Part shown: positions 9,074 through 17,673 of the stretch, piece by piece | How the letters are laid out: the number at the start of each line of letters is the position of its first letter | How positions within the stretch are numbered: position 1 is the stretch's first letter | NCBI RefSeq assembly: GCF_001687605.2 | Contig: NZ_CP016539.2 | Location: forward strand, 2,324,501 to 2,388,500 | Length of the DNA stretch: 64,000 nucleotides | Direction: 5' to 3' | Source: Planococcus plakortidis | GTDB taxonomy: Bacteria; Bacillota; Bacilli; Bacillales_A; Planococcaceae | The notes under the pieces: generated by a model | What the model saw: the letters and a program-made list of their open reading frames with translations, nothing else | What the model was told of the DNA's origin: nothing | The model's database searches: none | Program-made: the position numbers and the translations under genes

Positions 9074-9304
9074 TTACATATCCAATAATAATTTCGACAG
9101 GCGGTGCGATTGTTCATCCAGTTCATCGTGCTTTCTCACGAGATCGCCGAGTTTGCCTTTCATGGCGTCGACGTCCTGATCGTCTTCAAATTGCTCGGTG
9201 ATGGCCACCTGTTCCTGCAATACATGGATCGTCTGTTTCAAGTTCTCGCGGTATTCCGTGCTCACCGCAAATTTCTCTTCCTTGTCATTCAGCTTATCCT
9301 TCAT
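9074..9304 (-). CDS. Small coiled-coil protein, function unknown
   Basis: The ATG at 9304 lies behind a clear AGGAGGTGG, giving about 76 residues. The sequence is almost all charged and polar with heptad-like hydrophobic spacing (YRENLKQTIHVLQEQVAITEQF, LRKHDELDEQSHRLSKLL in parts), so it is probably one long coiled coil. No catalytic motif or membrane segment. I do not recognise a family. It follows the VanZ gene on the same strand, separated by a terminator. Confidence 0.6.
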   Translation of the reverse strand: MKDKLNDKEEKFAVSTEYRENLKQTIHVLQEQVAITEQFEDDQDVDAMKGKLGDLVRKHDELDEQSHRLSKLLLDM

Positions 9305-9371
9305 CGATATCCACCTCCTGCTTAGTCTATTCCCGTCAGGCGCAATCAAAAACACCGGTTTTCCACAAAAC

Positions 9372-9408
9372 AAAAAGGCCGTTCACCAACTGGTTTCGGC
9401 CTTTTTAT
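9372..9408 (-). terminator. Terminator overlapping the VanZ stop
   Basis: AAAAAGGCC / GGCCTTTTT stem with a 17-nt loop. The minus-strand T run suits the VanZ-like gene, whose TGA lies inside the loop. Confidence 0.6.
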
Positions 9409-9844
9409 CATGTTGCCATTTGAATGCGGCGATCAGCCGGTAGAAGAATAAGCCTGTCGCAGCCCCCGCGCTGTCGATCAAGACATCGCGGAATTCCCCG
9501 CTGCGTCCCGGGATGAATAATTGATGGAATTCATCGGACGCTGCGTAGAGCGCGCTCAAGGCGAACGCCACGAACAGGGCCCGCTGCAAGCCCATCCCGC
9601 TTTTTCCGAGTGCCCCCGCAAACAGCAGCCCGAGCACGAGATACGCAAAGAAATGGGCGCTTTTACGGAATAATGTATGGAGCGTATCGAACTCTATCGG
9701 AACGAACGAGGCGATAGCGCTGAACACTTGCCGGACGATTTCCGAACTGATGCCCCCGGAAACCCCGGCTGGCTGATGCGATAAGGTGAAGATCAGAACC
9801 ATCCATAAGACCGGCCATAGCCAGGCCAGCAATTGCTTTTTCAT
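9383..9844 (-). CDS. VanZ-like family membrane protein
   Basis: About 153 residues with four hydrophobic segments. Family hallmarks are RKSAHFFAYLVLGLL in the second helix and YAASDEFHQLFIPGRSGEF followed by DVLIDSAGAATG before the last helix. VanZ relatives change lipid or glycopeptide-related envelope properties; the biochemical role is not settled. The ATG at 9844 with AAAGGA upstream is preferred; an ATG at 9880 has no ribosome site. The CWB2 surface protein lies just upstream on the same strand. A second VanZ relative occurs at 45312-45785. Confidence 0.8.
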   Translation of the reverse strand: MKKQLLAWLWPVLWMVLIFTLSHQPAGVSGGISSEIVRQVFSAIASFVPIEFDTLHTLFRKSAHFFAYLVLGLLFAGALGKSGMGLQRALFVAFALSALYAASDEFHQLFIPGRSGEFRDVLIDSAGAATGLFFYRLIAAFKWQHDKKAETSW

Positions 9845-9895
9845 CCTGCCAAATCCTTTTCTTACTTGTCGTTCTTCCATTATACCCTACTGCAT

Positions 9896-11950
9896 TCAAT
9901 CGACAAGCGCTTCGAGTGAACGGATCATCCCTTCATCAATCAACCCTTCCGAATCGACGGCAAGGAACGAGTCGTACTGTTCAAGCTGTTCTTTCAGCTC
10001 GCCCGTCAAGCCTTCACCACCGATCAGATACAGCGAAGCGTTGCGCCTCGCGGCTGCGTTCCCTGCCGCCAACGCGTCGGTGTAATTCGACGCCGGCGCC
10101 AAAATGGCCACGCGCCGCTCTGCGTCTTCCTCTTTCGTGCGCGCTTCGATCGACAGGCGGTCAGCGGCCATGACGACCTCACTGCGCCCTGCCATCGCTT
10201 CTGTCGTCTCGCGCGGCATCCGGTTGCCTTTTGACAGCAGGATCGGGTATTGATGTTGCGCGGCGAAGACAGAAGCAAGCGACACGTCTTTAAACGTCGC
10301 GCCGTCCGCCACGACCACACCATCCGAATCGATGCGTTCGGAAACCAGCGCAGCGGTCTCGTAACGGTTGGCACCGCCGATGCGTTCAGTTTCGACGCCC
10401 ATCCTGGCCAACTCCTCAAGCTGCGCATCCGGAATGACCGGCTCGCTGCCGAGAATGATGGCATCCGTCGCCCCGAGACGTGCGATTTCCGCTTTGGCCG
10501 ATTCGTTCAATCCGTCTTTTTCCGTGAATAATAAAGGCCCGCCTTCCTGATAGGCCAGTGGCGCGCCCGACAGCGCATCCGCAAAGTGTTCACCGGTAGC
10601 CAGCACGACCGTCTCCGCCGAATCCCATACCGCCTCCGACAATAGGGCCGCCGTCTCGTACCCGTCCTCGCCGCTGATTTTCGTCACGGCTGGCGCTTTC
10701 GGTTCAGGCTCGCCATCATATGCCGCAATGCCGCTGCCGCCGTAGACATACATCGTGCCGTCCACGTACGCAAGAAGTTCACTGCCTTCGGGGACCTTTT
10801 CACGCGCCACTTGGTTGCCATTCGCATCATAGAACTTCAACTTCCCGCCGCCCAGCACCGCTGCACCGCCGGACGGTGACAATGCCGCCGCTTCGACCGA
10901 ATGCTCCAGCACTTTATTGAACCCGCCACCAGGCGCCATCACCTGCACGGCGCCGAGATGATACGGATTGCCGAACGCACTCGTTCCTTGTTCCTGAAGC
11001 AGCAGCAAGCGATGGCCGCTTTGTTGCTGGTGGCTCAGTGCCGATTCGGTGACGACCGGGCGGTAACGGTTCTCGAGCGCACGGAAGGAAGCCGAACGCA
11101 CCGGCTTGCGCAAGCGTTCGCCTCCTTTCGCATTGAGGAACGCCCATTCGCCCGAATCCGCAAATTCAACGATGGCCCCGTCTTCATCGGCTCCAGCGAT
11201 CCGCACCTGCTCTTCGGCCGGCAAGGCTTTTTCATACTCGACTGCGCCATCGTCAAGCGAGCGCGCGATCAAGGTCGGCACTTCGACTTCTTCGTTCGGT
11301 GCTTTAATATAGTAGATGATGCCGCTTTTCACTGCATAAGGCTCCAACACATGGGGCGACTGCCATTCCTGGCCGCCTGAAAGCGCCCGCCCGTGGAGCA
11401 CCGAGCCATCGAAATACATCAAATGCCCACTGGAAATGGCGGCTTGCCGCAAATCGCCGCCTGTGGCATCCACGACCGGCGTGCCGTCGAGTTTGTACAC
11501 GAGCAGCCGTGCGCCAAGATTTCCAGTGATCATCACATGACCCGATTCAAGTGCCACATCCGCCCCTGAACCGCTCATGCGAAAGCCTTCCGAAAGAGCA
11601 AAGCTTCCCGTTTCCTTGCCGTCCGTCAAATCATGCACCGTCACTTCATTGCCGGAAACCGTGACAAACCGCTGATCGCCGATCGCATAATATGACGAGG
11701 CAAGCTCTTTGCGCCAGCTTTCCTTGCCATCCGCGCCATAGCTGACGATCGCCTGCGCCCCGAGCCGGTTCTCGAGCACCGCGATGACCTGCCCGTCCAT
11801 AACGGAGAGTTCGCCCGCCTTGACGCCGTCCGGCAGCTTGACCAGCTCTTTGTATCCCGCCTCTGCCGCGAGCGCGCCGTCCGAAAGCAATCCCGCTCCG
11901 CCCGCAGCTGCGAGCAAGGCGATACCTATCCCGATCTTGACCTGTTTCAT
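9896..11950 (-). CDS. Secreted cell-wall-binding repeat 2 (CWB2) protein with propeller-like N-terminus
   Basis: About 684 residues with a signal peptide (VKIGIGIALLAAAGGAGLL, cleavage near ALAAEA). Residues 30-410 repeat short beta segments such as VHDLTDGKETGSF, KLKFYDANGNQV and MYVYGGSGIAAYDG and look like a PQQ/WD-type beta-propeller. Residues 420-684 carry two clear CWB2 units (ISGEDGYETAALLSEAVW and IGGANRYETAALVSERI, each with the ADALSGAPLAY- or SLASVFAAQ-type block) and a degenerate third (YTDALAAGNAAARRN). CWB2 triplets anchor proteins to secondary wall polymers. GGGGGAGG precedes the ATG. The ligand of the propeller is unknown. Confidence 0.8.
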   Translation of the reverse strand: MKQVKIGIGIALLAAAGGAGLLSDGALAAEAGYKELVKLPDGVKAGELSVMDGQVIAVLENRLGAQAIVSYGADGKESWRKELASSYYAIGDQRFVTVSGNEVTVHDLTDGKETGSFALSEGFRMSGSGADVALESGHVMITGNLGARLLVYKLDGTPVVDATGGDLRQAAISSGHLMYFDGSVLHGRALSGGQEWQSPHVLEPYAVKSGIIYYIKAPNEEVEVPTLIARSLDDGAVEYEKALPAEEQVRIAGADEDGAIVEFADSGEWAFLNAKGGERLRKPVRSASFRALENRYRPVVTESALSHQQQSGHRLLLLQEQGTSAFGNPYHLGAVQVMAPGGGFNKVLEHSVEAAALSPSGGAAVLGGGKLKFYDANGNQVAREKVPEGSELLAYVDGTMYVYGGSGIAAYDGEPEPKAPAVTKISGEDGYETAALLSEAVWDSAETVVLATGEHFADALSGAPLAYQEGGPLLFTEKDGLNESAKAEIARLGATDAIILGSEPVIPDAQLEELARMGVETERIGGANRYETAALVSERIDSDGVVVADGATFKDVSLASVFAAQHQYPILLSKGNRMPRETTEAMAGRSEVVMAADRLSIEARTKEEDAERRVAILAPASNYTDALAAGNAAARRNASLYLIGGEGLTGELKEQLEQYDSFLAVDSEGLIDEGMIRSLEALVD

Positions 11951-12013
11951 GTGCCTCCCCCTCTTCTCCTGGCTGTCTTCCTTCAGCCTAATGATAGAAG
12001 GTTAAGGAAATGT

Positions 12014-12064
12014 TAAAAAAACGACAAAACGCCCTGCCTGGATTAACGGAATCCAGACAGGGCG
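12014..12064 (-). terminator. Terminator of the gene at 12073-12408
   Basis: CGCCCTG-C-CTGGATT / AATCCAG-A-CAGGGCG stem at 12030-12064; on the minus strand it runs into a T-rich tract (complement of TTAAAAAAACGACAAAA). Confidence 0.75.
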
Positions 12065-12072
12065 CAAGAATA

Positions 12073-12408
12073 TCAAACCGTTTCTTCACGTTTCGGATGG
12101 GGCTGCGTGATATCGACCGCATACACTTCGATTTTATTGACCATCAAATCCTTGATGCCGTAGACCGGGCGCTCGCGGCTTTCGACATCCGCGACGAACT
12201 CGTTGAGCTTGTCCTGCAAGAAGACGCCGACGGGTTTATCGGCTTCGTTGACTTGAGACGCCGCATAGTGGAAGGACGTCTCGAAATACAGATTGGAAAT
12301 TTCGATTGCCTTCAGCGTGTCTTCATCTTTATGTAAGCCGACCACTTTATAATAATTGCCGTACTCGTCCCGTACCAAATCGTTCTGTTCGATATGCTGC
12401 ATGCTCAT
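12073..12408 (-). CDS. Conserved hypothetical protein, about 111 residues
   Basis: A soluble acidic protein (MSMQHIEQNDLVRDEYGNYY, then EFVADVESRERPVYGIKDL). GGAGG sits 7 nt before the ATG at 12408. There is no membrane segment, Cys or recognisable catalytic motif. The N-terminal half reads like a small beta-barrel (LVRDEYGNYYKVVGLHKDED). The gene is monocistronic with its own terminator. I do not recognise a family. Confidence 0.6.
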   Translation of the reverse strand: MSMQHIEQNDLVRDEYGNYYKVVGLHKDEDTLKAIEISNLYFETSFHYAASQVNEADKPVGVFLQDKLNEFVADVESRERPVYGIKDLMVNKIEVYAVDITQPHPKREETV

Positions 12409-12598
12409 CAAAATTCCTCCTTCAATTGGTTTCGTTTGGAATTGCCTCAGTTATTCCTATAGACGGAACCGGGGCTGCGTAAACAAATTTTTAGTTGAAG
12501 GAAGCCGTTTGCTAATGAATGCATTGACTGGATTGAACTTTCACCTGCGGTTAACCGCAGCCGGTTTCGGGCATGACTTCCCGTTCGCATCCCGCCGC

Positions 12599-12781
12599 TT
12601 AACGTTTTTTCTTGTGCCAGTCATACGGCTCTTTTGCCCATTCCCATAGAAAATAAAACGCAAATATGATCATCGCGAACAGCACGCTGCTGATCCAGCG
12701 GATGTTTCCGGTCGAGAAATATTCCCTCAACGAGAAGGCGATCCCAATGGTTAAAGCGGTTATGATGCTTTTTTTCAACAT
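12599..12781 (-). CDS. Small two-helix membrane protein
   Basis: The ATG at 12781 follows GGGGGAAAGC and gives 60 residues. Two hydrophobic stretches (IITALTIGIAFSLREYF and ISSVLFAMIIFAFYFLWEW) are followed by a basic tail (DWHKKKR). This pattern fits an integral inner-membrane microprotein. No family recognised; an upstream extension of the frame to 12829 lacks a ribosome site. It is divergent from the PH-domain gene at 12919. Confidence 0.55.
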   Translation of the reverse strand: MLKKSIITALTIGIAFSLREYFSTGNIRWISSVLFAMIIFAFYFLWEWAKEPYDWHKKKR

Positions 12782-12918
12782 ATGCTTTCCCCCTTTTGTG
12801 CCCGCGCCGTTGTTTGCGCTGCACAGCAATCGGCCTTGCCGAATTAATTTTTTCAGATAGGCCGCAAATTGAAGCTTTCGGCGCTTTCATCCGTATGAAT
12901 AGATAGAGGTGAGCATAT

Positions 12919-13374
12919 ATGGTTTTCCGTTCAAAATCCGACCCGTTTTTCATCCGTTTCATCCTGGCGGCAATCTTCATCATCGCGGCCGTTTCGTTTA
13001 TCCCATTATTATTCGATGACGCGCCGCTTTCAGCTTTCGTGATCGTAACAGCGACGTTCCTTGTGACTACGGCGCTCATCCTGTGGATCACGTTTGCGAT
13101 CCGTTACGTCTTTCAAGAACGGCATTTGCTCGTGAAAGCCGGCCCTTTCAGAAGCCGGATTCCTTACCAAAGCATCTTGAAAGTCGCCCCGACACGCGAT
13201 ATTTTCACCGGCTACAGGCTGTTGTCGTCTCGCGATGCGCTGGAAATCATCAACAACACGACGATGTTCGGGACAGTGAAAATCTCGCCGGAAAGGCAAG
13301 ATGTTTTTATCGCTGAGTTGAAGAAGCGATGTCCGGAGTTGAAGATTGATGAAAAAATCCTGGAGCGCCGTTGA
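12919..13374 (+). CDS. Membrane-anchored bacterial PH-domain protein
   Basis: About 151 residues. Two N-terminal membrane helices (FIRFILAAIFIIAAVSFIPLL and AFVIVTATFLVTTALILWITF) precede a beta-rich domain: ERHLLVKAGPFRSRIPYQSI, VAPTRDIFTGYRLLSSRDAL and VKISPERQDVFIAEL. This matches the bPH_4/YyaB-type layout in which a PH-like fold faces the cytosol or the outer leaflet. Function unknown, possibly envelope-linked. GAGGTGAGC precedes the ATG. It converges on the helicase-LexA fusion across a short terminator. Confidence 0.75.
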   Translation: MVFRSKSDPFFIRFILAAIFIIAAVSFIPLLFDDAPLSAFVIVTATFLVTTALILWITFAIRYVFQERHLLVKAGPFRSRIPYQSILKVAPTRDIFTGYRLLSSRDALEIINNTTMFGTVKISPERQDVFIAELKKRCPELKIDEKILERR

Positions 13375-13397
13375 ATCGGATAAAACAATAGCTAGTT

Positions 13398-13421
13398 AAA
13401 AACAGCCCGCAGGCTGTTTTC
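13398..13421. terminator. Bidirectional terminator
   Basis: AAAACAGCC / GGCTGTTTT hairpin between the convergent PH-domain and helicase genes. Confidence 0.7.
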
Positions 13422-13435
13422 TTAATTTCTTCAAT

Positions 13436-15862
13436 TTATTTCTTCAACACCCCAATGACACGCCCGTTGATATACACGTCTTCGCTGCGCATCATGATCG
13501 GCTCGAATTCAGGGTTCTCCGAGACGAGCAGGATCTCGCTGCCCATCGGCATGTACTTTTTCATCGTCGCTTCACCGTCGATGACCGCGATGACGATGTC
13601 GCCGTTCGAGGCGGTGTTTTGCTGGTGGACGACGACCATATCGCCTTTGTCGATGCCAGCCCCCGTCATGCTGTCGCCTGTCACGGTCAATAAAAAGCTG
13701 TCTTTCGGCGACACGAGCCAGTCACGCGGCAAAGCGTGCGCCGTCTCGTAATTCTCGGCAGCGAGCGCGGGGATTCCCGCCGCGACATTGCCGATGAGCG
13801 GCACTTCCGCCACTTCGTGCACTTGGATCAATACGTCTCCCCCGGCTTCGCGCACTTCGATGTCCGCTCCCGGTTCGTGGGCGTATTCGTAATCGCGCCC
13901 GTTCTTGAAGTTTCGATACAGGCTGCGCTGCTTGGTATCCGGCAAGAAACGCGCTTGGCATTTCGGCAAGTCCTGCACTTCCTCCCCTTGCCGGTCGATG
14001 ATCTTAACCGACAAGCCGTCCGTGGCGATGCCGTAGAATGCTCGGCCATCCGCCTGCAAATAGCTTTCCAGCTGAGTCACCGCATCCTCGATCCCCGTAC
14101 CGAAGCGTTTCACTTCGGCGATGATATACGGCCGCGCTTCACCATCCGCATGGATCTCCACCGCGATATCGCAATAGCCTTTTTTCGAAAACTGCTGGAC
14201 CGGGTATTCGAGCTGCATAAGTTCATATGGATAGCCATACGTCTCGTGAAGTTCGCGGATGAGCCACTGGCGGGTCAGTTCCTCTTTGGAATGCAAGTCG
14301 ACCAATTGATCGGACAGCCGGTAATCTGTCATGCTGATCGACTCGAACGGGCGGAGCGAGGCGTCTTTTCGCATGCGCAAATGCTTGCGGTCGATTTCCT
14401 TGATGAATTTCGACGGCTTTTTTACCGATGACATGTACAATAATTCATTCGCGCGCGTCATGCCGACGTACAAGAGCTTGCGTTCATCGGAATCGATCGT
14501 CTTCTGGTCCTCCGCATCATCGTACAGCTCCATCGGAATGACCCCTTGATTCAAGTCGATGAGGAAAATGACTTTGAACTCCAGGCCTTTGATCGAATGC
14601 ATCGTCACGAATTTCACTTTATCGGATTCGAAATTCGGGTCATTGCCCTGCAACACTTCGCAAGGAATCCCGAAACTCGCTAAATCGGCGGCTGCGCTTT
14701 CGACCGAGCGCTTGCCACGCGCGACGATACACATCTCGGACAAGCGGTAATCGCCGCTGAGCCGCTCGATTTCCTCTGCAAGAAAAGCCACTTGCTGCTC
14801 GGGCTGCATGAAGAATTGGTAGATCGGTGGATGCCCGTGACGGTCGATGAGCGCCGGTTTGACGAAATCAACGTTCGACTGGATCGTTTCGTCCGCTTCG
14901 ATCAAATCGAACGCGGCTTGCGAAATTTCCGTCGTCGTCCGGTAGTTCTTGCTCAAGGTCCGCGATTTCCCGCTCATGTCATAGCCGATCGTCGTATACG
15001 GCCGCCCTTTGCCGAGCCAGGAATCCGGGTAGATGCTTTGCGTATTGTCCGCCACGAACATCAAGGACGAATGGCCTTTCTCCTTATACAGCTCCTTCAA
15101 GAATTCCAGCTGGACACGGGTCAGGTCCTGGCTTTCGTCGATAATGATATGGGTATACTGGCCGCCGTTCGAGCGTCTCACTTCCGCCAGCGCCAGTTCG
15201 TTCATTTGCTTGAATGAAACGAGCCCTTCTTTTTCCAGAAGCTCGCGGTACAATCTCGCCACTTCAAAAACCGCTTCACGGGTCGGCGAATTCTTCAATA
15301 ATTTCTGGGGCGTCCCGCTATTTCCCGAAGCGCGCCCGATGCGGTCCACCGATTGATAGGTCTCGATATCCACCATCGCGCATGACGTGATCCATTCCGC
15401 TTCGTCTTTTAAAAACTTCATATTTTTCGGCGTCAGCAGTTTCACATCCGGATGGGATTTCTTCACTTCGTGGATCGCTTTCGTCAGCACTTGCCATTCC
15501 TTATCAGCCGGCGCAATGGCCAGCTTGCGCTTCGTGCGCTGCAAATACTTCATGAACTGCCCGTACATGAGCGAATCGATCGTCGCGATTTTCACTTCCG
15601 CATTCGACGCGAACATCCGCTCCGCTTCCCCCGCAGCTGTATCGGCCAAACGCTCGTATTGAAATTTTATGTAATTGAGCAAAGTCTTGTTATACGTCAC
15701 CAATAGAATCCGGTCATCCTCTTCGTGGCAATAATGGTCCATCAAAAAATGGATCCTCCGAATCGCCACGGTCGTTTTGCCCGATCCGGCCACGCCTTTC
15801 ACCAACATCGGCCCGCCCGGCTCCAGTTCCACTATGCGCCGCTGTTCCATATTCAACTTCAT
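13436..15862 (-). CDS. UvrD-type helicase fused to a PD-(D/E)XK-like domain and a LexA-like S24 peptidase
   Basis: 808 residues in three modules. Residues 1-490 are an SF1 helicase: GVAGSGKT (Walker A, 23-30), IIIDESQD (Walker B/motif II, 239-246), SKNYRTT, TMHSIKGLEFKV (about 420-431) and RKLLYVGMTRA. Residues about 545-640 have YCDIAVEI, then IIAEVKR, giving Asp and Glu-x-Lys spaced as in HSDR_N-type nuclease folds. Residues about 688-808 are a LexA/UmuD peptidase: PLIGNVAAGIP with the Ala-Gly bond at 695/696, Ser731 in TGDSM and Lys768 in DGEATMKKY, the complete Ser-Lys dyad and cleavage site. Autocleavage could couple DNA damage to this repair or defence enzyme. GGGGAGG precedes the ATG at 15862. 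Confidence 0.88.
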   Translation of the reverse strand: MKLNMEQRRIVELEPGGPMLVKGVAGSGKTTVAIRRIHFLMDHYCHEEDDRILLVTYNKTLLNYIKFQYERLADTAAGEAERMFASNAEVKIATIDSLMYGQFMKYLQRTKRKLAIAPADKEWQVLTKAIHEVKKSHPDVKLLTPKNMKFLKDEAEWITSCAMVDIETYQSVDRIGRASGNSGTPQKLLKNSPTREAVFEVARLYRELLEKEGLVSFKQMNELALAEVRRSNGGQYTHIIIDESQDLTRVQLEFLKELYKEKGHSSLMFVADNTQSIYPDSWLGKGRPYTTIGYDMSGKSRTLSKNYRTTTEISQAAFDLIEADETIQSNVDFVKPALIDRHGHPPIYQFFMQPEQQVAFLAEEIERLSGDYRLSEMCIVARGKRSVESAAADLASFGIPCEVLQGNDPNFESDKVKFVTMHSIKGLEFKVIFLIDLNQGVIPMELYDDAEDQKTIDSDERKLLYVGMTRANELLYMSSVKKPSKFIKEIDRKHLRMRKDASLRPFESISMTDYRLSDQLVDLHSKEELTRQWLIRELHETYGYPYELMQLEYPVQQFSKKGYCDIAVEIHADGEARPYIIAEVKRFGTGIEDAVTQLESYLQADGRAFYGIATDGLSVKIIDRQGEEVQDLPKCQARFLPDTKQRSLYRNFKNGRDYEYAHEPGADIEVREAGGDVLIQVHEVAEVPLIGNVAAGIPALAAENYETAHALPRDWLVSPKDSFLLTVTGDSMTGAGIDKGDMVVVHQQNTASNGDIVIAVIDGEATMKKYMPMGSEILLVSENPEFEPIMMRSEDVYINGRVIGVLKK

Positions 15863-16109
15863 ACCCCGCACCCTCCCCATTTACAACTTATACCTTTATT
15901 CTAAGAATATTGTCATGTAATAGCAAGGTCTTGCTGCATATATAGCCGCGATTATGGATTTTAAATGTTGAATGAGAAGAAAAAATCGAGGATTTCAACT
16001 TCTCAGGCGTTCACGGGCATGATTTCTTATTTAATTCCCAATAATTTGGATTACTTTTGAAATGAAGGGTATACATACATTAAATTCGTAAAATCAAAGG
16101 AGTCAAACA

Positions 16110-16403
16110 ATGCCTCATTGTGACAATTGCGGAGCCAAATGGACTTGGAGCGACACTTTTAAGATTGCATTTTCGCCCAAACGCAAATGCCCGAATTGCG
16201 AGAATATGCAATACCCTACAACAAATGCCAACGCAAAGAAATATTATGCAGCCTGCGCCTTTTTATTCGCAGTTGGTATCCTGCTCCCCTATTTGGATAT
16301 TCCACTCAATATGTTCACCCTTTTTGTTACGCTGTACTCCTGCTCACTTATTATCGCATTGCCCTATACCATCCAACTTTCCAATCAACCAAAAACCCGC
16401 TGA
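16110..16403 (+). CDS. cxxc_20_cxxc family membrane protein, paralogue 1
   Basis: About 97 residues. The N-terminus has CDNCGAKWTW and KRKCPNCENMQYP, two CxxC pairs about 20 residues apart that should hold one zinc ion. Two hydrophobic helices follow (YYAACAFLFAVGILLPYL and MFTLFVTLYSCSLIIALP). This is the TIGR04104-like Bacillales family, function unknown. AAAGGAG lies before the ATG. It starts a tandem array of three paralogues. Confidence 0.75.
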   Translation: MPHCDNCGAKWTWSDTFKIAFSPKRKCPNCENMQYPTTNANAKKYYAACAFLFAVGILLPYLDIPLNMFTLFVTLYSCSLIIALPYTIQLSNQPKTR

Positions 16404-16419
16404 AGAAAGGACATATTTT

Positions 16420-16731
16420 ATGCCCCGTTGCCAAAATTGTAATTTCAAATGGCGCTGGAAAGATGTTATAGCGCTCAGCCTGAAAGGAAAAAAAGAATGC
16501 CCCAACTGCCAGAAAAGACAATATATATCTCCCAAATCGAACTTCTGGGTTACGTTCTTTACTTCCATGGCTTTTGTCCTCCCCACAAGCTTCCTTCGTG
16601 CTTATTACGAAATGAGCCCGTTATGGATTTTTCTGGCCATACCGATTTACTTACCGCTTGTGTTGCTGGTGCTGCCTTTCTTCTATAGGCTATCGAGTAC
16701 CCGGAAACGATTCGGCAAGACGGTCGAATAA
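16420..16731 (+). CDS. cxxc_20_cxxc family membrane protein, paralogue 2
   Basis: About 103 residues: CQNCNFKWRWKD and KECPNCQKRQY form the zinc-ribbon-like head, then two membrane helices (FWVTFFTSMAFVLPTSFL and PLWIFLAIPIYLPLVLLV). It begins 16 nt after paralogue 1 with GAAAGG as ribosome site and is closest to paralogue 3 in the head region. Function unknown; the tandem order suggests duplication and a shared transcript. Confidence 0.75.
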   Translation: MPRCQNCNFKWRWKDVIALSLKGKKECPNCQKRQYISPKSNFWVTFFTSMAFVLPTSFLRAYYEMSPLWIFLAIPIYLPLVLLVLPFFYRLSSTRKRFGKTVE

Positions 16732-16793
16732 TCACTTGCTTCCAGCTGACTTTCAAATCAATACACATGCGATTGCCGGAAAGGATGAATCTT

Positions 16794-17099
16794 ATGCCCC
16801 GTTGCCAAAACTGCGGATTCCAGTGGGACTGGAAAGATATGTTCAAACTTAGCCTTAAAGGGAAGCAGGAATGCCGAAATTGCCATGCCCTTCAATACCC
16901 CTCAAGAAAATCGAATTTCTGGAGCTATATGCTGTTTCTCATTCCGTTCATTCTCGTGTCCAATTACTTCATCGTCTATCGGGAAGCCGGGTGGCTGTTT
17001 CTCCTCCTGCTCTTCCTTGTCTATGTCACGCTTGCCTCGCTGTTGATCCCGTTCTTGCTCAAGTTATCGAACACGAAGTATACGATTTGGAAATCCTAG
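16794..17099 (+). CDS. cxxc_20_cxxc family membrane protein, paralogue 3
   Basis: About 101 residues beginning MPRCQNCGFQWDWKDMFKLS, with the second pair in ECRNCHALQYP and two membrane helices (MLFLIPFILVSNYFIVY and LFLLLLFLVYVTLASLLIP). GGAAAGGATG precedes the ATG at 16794; the longer frame from 16767 is less likely. With paralogues 1 and 2 it forms a three-gene array reading toward the rhodanese gene. Confidence 0.75.
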   Translation: MPRCQNCGFQWDWKDMFKLSLKGKQECRNCHALQYPSRKSNFWSYMLFLIPFILVSNYFIVYREAGWLFLLLLFLVYVTLASLLIPFLLKLSNTKYTIWKS

Positions 17100-17188
17100 A
17101 AGGTTTCCAAGTCGAATCACCAACTGCATGAGCCGCGTGCAGCCTATTCTCACGCTGTAACTTTTCCTATTTTTTTCTAATGCATAAT

Positions 17189-17214
17189 AAAAGAGCCGAT
17201 AATTAGCGGCTCTT
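17189..17214 (-). terminator. Terminator of the rhodanese gene
   Basis: AAGAGCCG / CGGCTCTT stem with a minus-strand T run, touching the stop of the gene at 17213-17572; it may also end the cxxc array on the plus strand. Confidence 0.7.
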
Positions 17215-17572
17215 ACTCCACATCGCCTTCCCACGACGACATGCCTTCCGATACATTCACGATGTCATATCCTGCTTCATGCAAAATCGCGCTTGCCTCT
17301 TTGGAACGGTTCCCGGACTGGCAAATTACGACATACTGCTGATCTTCCGATAAGCCGGAAAACTCCTGTTCCCGCAGCGTGCTGAGCGGCTTGTTCTCAG
17401 CCCCGGTAATATGCGCCTCCTCGTACTCATACGGCTCACGCACATCGAGTACCGTATAGCCCGCCTCCTGCTTGGCGGATACTTCATCGATCGCAATCGT
17501 TTCGTACTCCCCGTTCCCACATGCCGCAAGCAACAACACAAGCAGCGCCATCAATCCCACCAGTCTTTTCAT
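17213..17572 (-). CDS. Rhodanese-domain lipoprotein
   Basis: About 119 residues. The N-terminus is a lipoprotein signal peptide (LVGLMALLVLLLAAC, lipobox LAAC). The rest is a single rhodanese domain: YTVLDVREPYEYEEAHI and the active-site loop VICQSGNRS, whose Cys can carry a persulfide. Lipid anchoring places it on the outer face of the membrane, where it could act in sulfur or thiol chemistry. GAAAGGGAG precedes the ATG. Confidence 0.85.
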   Translation of the reverse strand: MKRLVGLMALLVLLLAACGNGEYETIAIDEVSAKQEAGYTVLDVREPYEYEEAHITGAENKPLSTLREQEFSGLSEDQQYVVICQSGNRSKEASAILHEAGYDIVNVSEGMSSWEGDVE

Positions 17573-17643
17573 GCTGTTTCTCCCTTTCGAATCGTTCTAT
17601 CCGAATTGTATGAAATTCCATATCCATTGCCATTTATCCGCTC

Positions 17644-17673
17644 AAAAAAACGCCTGAACAGACCTGTTCAGGC
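17644..17673 (-). terminator. Terminator overlapping a stop codon
   Basis: CGCCTGAACA / TGTTCAGGCG perfect 10-bp stem followed on the minus strand by seven T. The stop codon of the frameshifted gene at 17668-17909 lies inside the stem. Confidence 0.85.

Noticed and set aside
15863..16109. Possible small gene or RNA between the helicase fusion and the cxxc array
   Set aside because: No start with a ribosome site and no strong conserved-looking structure was found; it is probably just promoter sequence for both divergent units.
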